NCBI GenBank assembly: GCA_904501935.1
Contig: CAJGDA010000017.1
Coordinates: forward strand, 1-19,159
DNA from: an uncultured Methanobrevibacter sp.
GTDB lineage: Archaea; Methanobacteriota; Methanobacteria; Methanobacteriales; Methanobacteriaceae
Reading direction: 5' to 3'
DNA length: 19,159 bases
The first letter of the stretch is position 1, and each line of letters begins with the position of its first letter. Shown piece by piece: positions 15,120 through 19,159 of this stretch. Made by a program: the position numbers and the translations under genes. Below the pieces are notes generated by a model, which saw nothing but the letters and a program-made list of their open reading frames with translations, did not search any database and was not told where the DNA came from.

Positions 15120-16532
15120 ATGATAAAATTAAGATACATGTATAGTTTTTTGATTTGTCTTTGTGCATTAATCGCATCATATTTTATTTATGGTAAAGCC
15201 ATTGAAAAGATAGCTGGAGTTGATGAAAGTATTGTAACACCCGCTTACAGATTAGAAGATGGTGTTGATTATATCCCTATGTCTAAATTCAAGTTATATT
15301 TAGTTCATTTTTTAAATATAGCTGGTTTGGGACCTATTTTTGGTGCAATTCAAGGAGCGCTGTTTGGTCCTGTCGCATTTTTATGGATTGTGCTTGGTAC
15401 CATTTTCATTGGTTCCGTGCATGATTTCTTCTCAGGATTCATGTCACTTAGGGGCGACGGATTCACAATGCCCGATATTATTTCAAAATATTTAGGAAAA
15501 ACAGTGAAAACATTTGTTACAATTATCATTGTCTTAACAGGTATTCTTGTTGCAGCAACTTTTGCGACCGGATCTGCAGATTTGCTTGCAAATCTGACTA
15601 GCGTTCCAACAATCATTTGGCTAGTGATAATATTTGTCTACTTTTTGGTAGCAACACTATTCCCCATAGACAAGATTATCGGGAAAATCTATCCTATATT
15701 CGGAGCACTATTCTTGCTCATGGCAATAATGATGATTGGAGCATTACTCCTAAATTCCACATACACCATTCCTGAATTTACAACACAAGGACTATACTTC
15801 ACTGAAAAAACTATTTTTCCATACTTATTTGTTACTATAGCATGCGGAGCCATTTCTGGGTTCCATGCATCACAATCCCCAATTGTTGCAAGATGCATGA
15901 AAAGTGAAAAGGATGCAAGGCCGGTGTTTTTTGGTGCAATGGTTTTAGAGGGAATAACCGCATTAATCTGGGCGGCTATTGCAATGGCATTTTTCCACGG
16001 CCAGCCACAACTTGCAGCGATTTATGGTGCATCCCCGTCAATCGGAGTTAATGAAATGGCAACAACCTTGCTTGGACCTATTGGTTTGATTTTGACCATT
16101 ATAGGCGTTGTAGTCTGCCCAATTACTACCGGAGATACTGCACTTAGAAGTTCAAGAATCACTTTAGCTGATGAATTACATATGAGTCAGGAAAAACTAA
16201 TTTCAAGATTAAAATTAGCTATCCCTTTGTTTATTGTATCATTTGCACTGACTTTCGTTGATTTCAGCTTAATTTGGAGATACTTTGCATGGGCTCAATT
16301 GATAATCGCAACAGCAGTATTGTTTGCAGGGACCGTCTTTCTAATTCAAAACAAAAAACACTACATAGTAACATTACTTCCTGCAATTGTATGCACTTTG
16401 ATTACTTTTGGTTACATTCTGCAAGCCCCTGAAGGTTTAAGATTGCCTTCAATGACTGCCAATATAATCTCTGTGATTGCAACGGCGATTATTGCAATAA
16501 TTTTTATCAAAAAATATAAACTATCCTCATAA
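15120..16532 (+). CDS. CstA family carbon starvation protein / carboxylate or peptide transporter
   Basis: A 470-residue polytopic membrane protein of the CstA family. E. coli relatives (about 700 residues) take up pyruvate or peptides. Clear family blocks: VTPAYRLEDGVDYIP (about 40-54), NIAGLGPIFGAIQGALFGP (66-84), GSVHDFFSGFMSLR, FPYLFVTIACGAISGFHA (238-255) and TTGDTALRSSRI near 340-351. It has a dozen or so hydrophobic spans and lacks the long C-terminal extension of the bacterial proteins, which is usual for short archaeal members as I recall. ATG 15138 is an alternative start six codons in; neither has a ribosome site, and TATA-like stretches upstream could serve either. In a methanogen, uptake of pyruvate or an amino-acid-like carbon source is plausible but unproven. 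Confidence 0.88.
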   Translation: MIKLRYMYSFLICLCALIASYFIYGKAIEKIAGVDESIVTPAYRLEDGVDYIPMSKFKLYLVHFLNIAGLGPIFGAIQGALFGPVAFLWIVLGTIFIGSVHDFFSGFMSLRGDGFTMPDIISKYLGKTVKTFVTIIIVLTGILVAATFATGSADLLANLTSVPTIIWLVIIFVYFLVATLFPIDKIIGKIYPIFGALFLLMAIMMIGALLLNSTYTIPEFTTQGLYFTEKTIFPYLFVTIACGAISGFHASQSPIVARCMKSEKDARPVFFGAMVLEGITALIWAAIAMAFFHGQPQLAAIYGASPSIGVNEMATTLLGPIGLILTIIGVVVCPITTGDTALRSSRITLADELHMSQEKLISRLKLAIPLFIVSFALTFVDFSLIWRYFAWAQLIIATAVLFAGTVFLIQNKKHYIVTLLPAIVCTLITFGYILQAPEGLRLPSMTANIISVIATAIIAIIFIKKYKLSS

Positions 16533-16591
16533 GATAAAATGTTAAATCAGTTTCTTCAAATTTAAATACAATTAAAAACAATAATATAGAC

Positions 16592-17125
16592 ATGGTAATA
16601 TACTGTGACAATTGTGGGGAAAAGATAGAAGACGATAGTGCATCATATTGTAAAAATTGTGGAAACCCACTCCATAATCAAATTAATAGCACTCAAGAAA
16701 CGTTTATTGAAAAAAATAAATTGCCAATTATTGGAGCATTAATTTTAATTATTATAATCCTATTTGGGGCACTATTAGCTTCAAGCAATTTTTTCACAGC
16801 CAACGAAGAAACAGCGCAAAATATCGAAAATGAACCCCAATTAAACAATACCGAAACTACCGTCATCAAAAATGAAGAAACACAACCAACATCCAGTGAA
16901 CCTGATTATGAATCATTTCAATACACCCATTCATTCGCAGATACAGACCGCGATGGAGACGGATATGTGCTTTTGAACGATATGCACATTGTACACACAC
17001 CTGAAAACATACAGCATCAGATGTATGCTGATTCAGACGATAACCATGATGGTAAATTGAACGAACACGAATACTACAAGTTCATGTATAAGCTTAACTA
17101 CGACAAGCACAGTTATGGCTTGTAA
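16592..17125 (+). CDS. Zinc-ribbon, single-span membrane protein with two EF-hands
   Basis: A 177-residue protein I do not recognise as a named family. Order of parts: zinc ribbon with C5, C8, C20, C23 (CDNCG, CKNCG); a linker; one membrane span (about 45-64); an acidic, Asn/Thr-rich linker (70-105); then two calcium-binding EF-hand loops. Loop 1 is D119, D121, D123, G124 ... D130; loop 2 is D149, N151, D153, G154 ... E160. Both have every key position. With the usual positive-inside rule the zinc ribbon would be in the cytoplasm and the EF-hands outside. The start lacks a ribosome site, and TATA-like tttaaata at 16561-16568 is about 27 bases upstream, fitting a leaderless mRNA. The gene is convergent with alaS. 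Confidence 0.78.
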   Translation: MVIYCDNCGEKIEDDSASYCKNCGNPLHNQINSTQETFIEKNKLPIIGALILIIIILFGALLASSNFFTANEETAQNIENEPQLNNTETTVIKNEETQPTSSEPDYESFQYTHSFADTDRDGDGYVLLNDMHIVHTPENIQHQMYADSDDNHDGKLNEHEYYKFMYKLNYDKHSYGL

Positions 17126-17158
17126 AAAAAAATAGAAAAAGGATAATAATTATCCTTT
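17124..17158 (-). terminator. Terminator of alaS, with the stop codon in the stem
   Basis: On the - strand, a perfect 9-bp stem (aaaggataa at 17150-17158, ttatccttt at 17138-17146, 3-base loop) is followed by T-rich sequence with nine T (17124-17132). The first arm is made of the last two codons and the TAA stop of alaS. The T-run reaches the stop codon of the convergent EF-hand gene. Confidence 0.85.
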
Positions 17159-19159
17159 GATTAAGTCGACTGCAGTCTGGATGGCTTCATCCATCTTGTC
17201 TGCATTCTTACCTGCACCTTGTGCTAAAGTCAAACGGCCTCCGCCGCCACCACCTAAAACACCCGCTGCAGTCTTGATAATTTCATTAATTTTAACTCCA
17301 CTATCGATTGCATTTTGTGAAGCGGCTCCAACGATTTTACCGTCACTGTTTCCCATAACTACAACATCAGCCTTGCCGTTGTCGGTAAAGTCTGTTGCCA
17401 TTTTTTGAAGCTCCCTGAAGTCTGCTTCGATTAGCTGGGATACAACTTTTAAACCGTTGATTTCTTCAAATTCATCTGCAAGCGAATTCATTTTTAAAGA
17501 TGCAATTTCTGATTTTAGACGGTCGATTTCGTTTTTCTGGGCCTTCCACTCTGAAAAGAACCTGTCGCATGTTCTTGGCAATTGATTATTTTCAACTTTG
17601 AAGATTGCTGAACTTTCACGTAAGAGTGCATCATCATGCTGCATTGAATCAATAGCTGCAAGGCCGGCTGAAAAGTCAATCCTTTCAACACCATCCTGAA
17701 CCCTTTCGGTTTTGTTGATTTTGATTGGCCCGACAACACCAGTCCTTAATACATGTGTACCTGCACAGGCCTGAACGTCAATTCCAGGGATTTTAACTAC
17801 ACGAATCATTTTGCCCGGAACGATTCCACCTTGGTAAAGCACAAAGCCGTATAAATCCTGTGCTTCATCTCTTGTGTGGAATTGAATGTCCAAATCAATG
17901 TTTTCCATTACATATTCATTGGCTAATTTTTCAATTTCATTTAGCTCTTCCTGTGTAATACGCTTGTAGTGTGATAAGTCAATACGTGCCCTTGTAAGGC
18001 CGTTTTGAGATCCTGCTTGCCAGATGTGTTGGCCCAACACTTTTCTTGCGGCTGCAATAACCAAGTGAGTTCCTGTGTGATGGCGCGCAAGAGTTATCCT
18101 TCTTCTCCAATCAAGTTTGCCTGTAACTTTTTTTCCAATCACTGCATTTGGAATTAATCCATCTACATGGTGCAATACTACGTTATCGACTTTTTCGGCA
18201 TAGTGCATTTCAAAGTCAAAGCCTTCAATAGAAACTATACCTATATCTGAAGGCTGACCTCCTCCTTCAGGGTAGAATATTGTTTTATCAAAGATTAAAC
18301 ACTTGTCCCCATCTTTTTCAACTATTCCCAAAACTTCCGCTTCAAATTCTTTTTGGTAGAAATCTTTATAGAATAATAATTCTGTTTCAGGATAATCCAC
18401 TTTGAATGTTTCTTTTTTAATAGTGGTGTCTTTTTCATGAGCTCCCGCTACTTGGGTAAAGAAGTTATCCGGAACATTTACGGTAAAATCATCGCCAGCC
18501 ATTTCAACTACAACTTCCGGAGGAATTCCATGAGCATCATATAAACCGATTAACATGTCAAGAGGCATTTCATCTTTGCCTTCTTTTTTAAGCCTTTTGA
18601 TTGATCTTTTGACAATGCTTTTTCCCTTTTTAACAGTAGCGGCAAAACGTTCTTCCTCCAAAGTGATGATGTTCATGATATGCTCTTCAAAATGGCGAAT
18701 TTCTGGGTAGAATTTAGATAAGAAGTCAAGTTGAATTGCCATTACGTCAGCCAGTGACTCTTTCATGTTCAAATCTTTCATGAATCTGATAGTTCTTCTT
18801 AAAACCAATCTTGCCAAATATCCCTCTTTAACATTTGAAGGGATAATTCCGTCAGCAAGCATGAAAGCCAAACAACGGGTGTGGTCTGCAATGATGTAGA
18901 TAGCTTCCATCGGTTCGGCTGCTTTTAAATATTCTTCTAAAGAGAGATCCAAACTGTCGGCCACCTGTTGCCTGAGTTCTTTCAAGTCCCCAATGTCTTC
19001 GATATCCATCATTCCGGCAATTTGTGCATTGCGCCCTTGAATATCCTCATTGATTTCAACACCAGTCAATTCCTTTAATTTGTTTACAACCGGTGCAAAA
19101 CAAGCATCATAAGCAGTTGGAGTTCCTTGAGAAATCCATGCAATCCTTTCAAGACCATA
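17150..19159 (-). CDS. alaS: Alanyl-tRNA synthetase, C-terminal two thirds
   Basis: A partial archaeal AlaRS, 669 codons visible, whose catalytic N-terminal part lies beyond the right edge. It charges tRNA-Ala and removes wrongly attached Ser or Gly. The fragment opens with the end of the catalytic core (YGLERIAWISQGTPTAYDA), then the tRNA-recognition region with DHTRCLAFMLADG and the RLVLRRTIRF helix. The editing domain follows with metal-binding H-x3-H in ARHHTGTH (18095-18109) and C-x3-H in CAGTH (17783-17799). Last comes the C-Ala dimerisation domain with six glycines in VLGGGGGGRLTLAQGAG (about 17215-17265). The frame continues to the edge, so the TTG at 19069 is not the start. No missing residues seen. 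Confidence 0.96.
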   Translation of the reverse strand, partial: YGLERIAWISQGTPTAYDACFAPVVNKLKELTGVEINEDIQGRNAQIAGMMDIEDIGDLKELRQQVADSLDLSLEEYLKAAEPMEAIYIIADHTRCLAFMLADGIIPSNVKEGYLARLVLRRTIRFMKDLNMKESLADVMAIQLDFLSKFYPEIRHFEEHIMNIITLEEERFAATVKKGKSIVKRSIKRLKKEGKDEMPLDMLIGLYDAHGIPPEVVVEMAGDDFTVNVPDNFFTQVAGAHEKDTTIKKETFKVDYPETELLFYKDFYQKEFEAEVLGIVEKDGDKCLIFDKTIFYPEGGGQPSDIGIVSIEGFDFEMHYAEKVDNVVLHHVDGLIPNAVIGKKVTGKLDWRRRITLARHHTGTHLVIAAARKVLGQHIWQAGSQNGLTRARIDLSHYKRITQEELNEIEKLANEYVMENIDLDIQFHTRDEAQDLYGFVLYQGGIVPGKMIRVVKIPGIDVQACAGTHVLRTGVVGPIKINKTERVQDGVERIDFSAGLAAIDSMQHDDALLRESSAIFKVENNQLPRTCDRFFSEWKAQKNEIDRLKSEIASLKMNSLADEFEEINGLKVVSQLIEADFRELQKMATDFTDNGKADVVVMGNSDGKIVGAASQNAIDSGVKINEIIKTAAGVLGGGGGGRLTLAQGAGKNADKMDEAIQTAVDLIKG

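Noticed and set aside
1..19159. tRNA, rRNA, insertion sequences, integrase sites, prophage or defence genes
   Set aside because: Looked for on both strands; nothing with the expected conserved blocks was seen. The window is mostly conserved housekeeping and methanogenesis genes.

Overview
The window is a compact, AT-rich archaeal chromosome segment. It most likely comes from a hydrogenotrophic methanogen of the Methanobacteriales, probably a Methanobrevibacter-type species. The basis is the end of Hmd (the [Fe]-hydrogenase) followed by its cofactor genes, an archaeal bifunctional FBP aldolase/phosphatase, RadB, a methanogen-type ThiI, archaeal lipid head-group synthesis, archaeal-type AlaRS, and short TATA-like boxes placed right before leaderless-looking starts. 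The genus is inferred from overall resemblance; no marker gene was aligned. No gap between genes exceeds about 145 bases, and I see no tRNA, rRNA, CRISPR array, insertion sequence or integrase.

Region 1 (1-4620, + strand) is the 3' end of hmd and then hcgA, hcgB, hcgC, hcgD, hcgE and hcgF in tight order. Hmd reversibly reduces methenyl-H4MPT with H2. The six Hcg proteins build and deliver its iron-guanylylpyridinol (FeGP) cofactor. hcgG, the seventh usual member, does not follow hcgF. Between hmd and hcgA lie two stem-loops that could set the ratio of hydrogenase to cofactor enzymes.

Region 2 (4764-7817, - strand) is radB, then a three-gene operon with 4-base overlaps: a fold-type I aminotransferase, a protein with two predicted [4Fe-4S] clusters, and a DGC-type putative zinc-binding protein. 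The operon's function is unknown, and it is the best candidate here for an undescribed small pathway.

Region 3 (7911-12531) begins with a secreted, sequon-rich, membrane-anchored surface protein. It is followed by tsaC (tRNA t6A synthesis) divergent from a CDP-alcohol phosphatidyltransferase (likely archaetidylinositol phosphate synthase) with a DUF357 gene. Next come a MacB-type ABC transporter pair on the - strand and a divergent DUF3781 gene sharing its promoter gap.

Region 4 (12646-19159) has fbp and thiI on the - strand, a short CstA-family transporter and a zinc-ribbon/membrane/EF-hand protein on the + strand, and the C-terminal two thirds of alaS on the - strand, which runs off the right edge.

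Two patterns cut across the window. Several genes end inside their own hairpin/oligo-T terminator, with the stop codon in the loop or stem. Divergent pairs share very short AT-rich promoter gaps.
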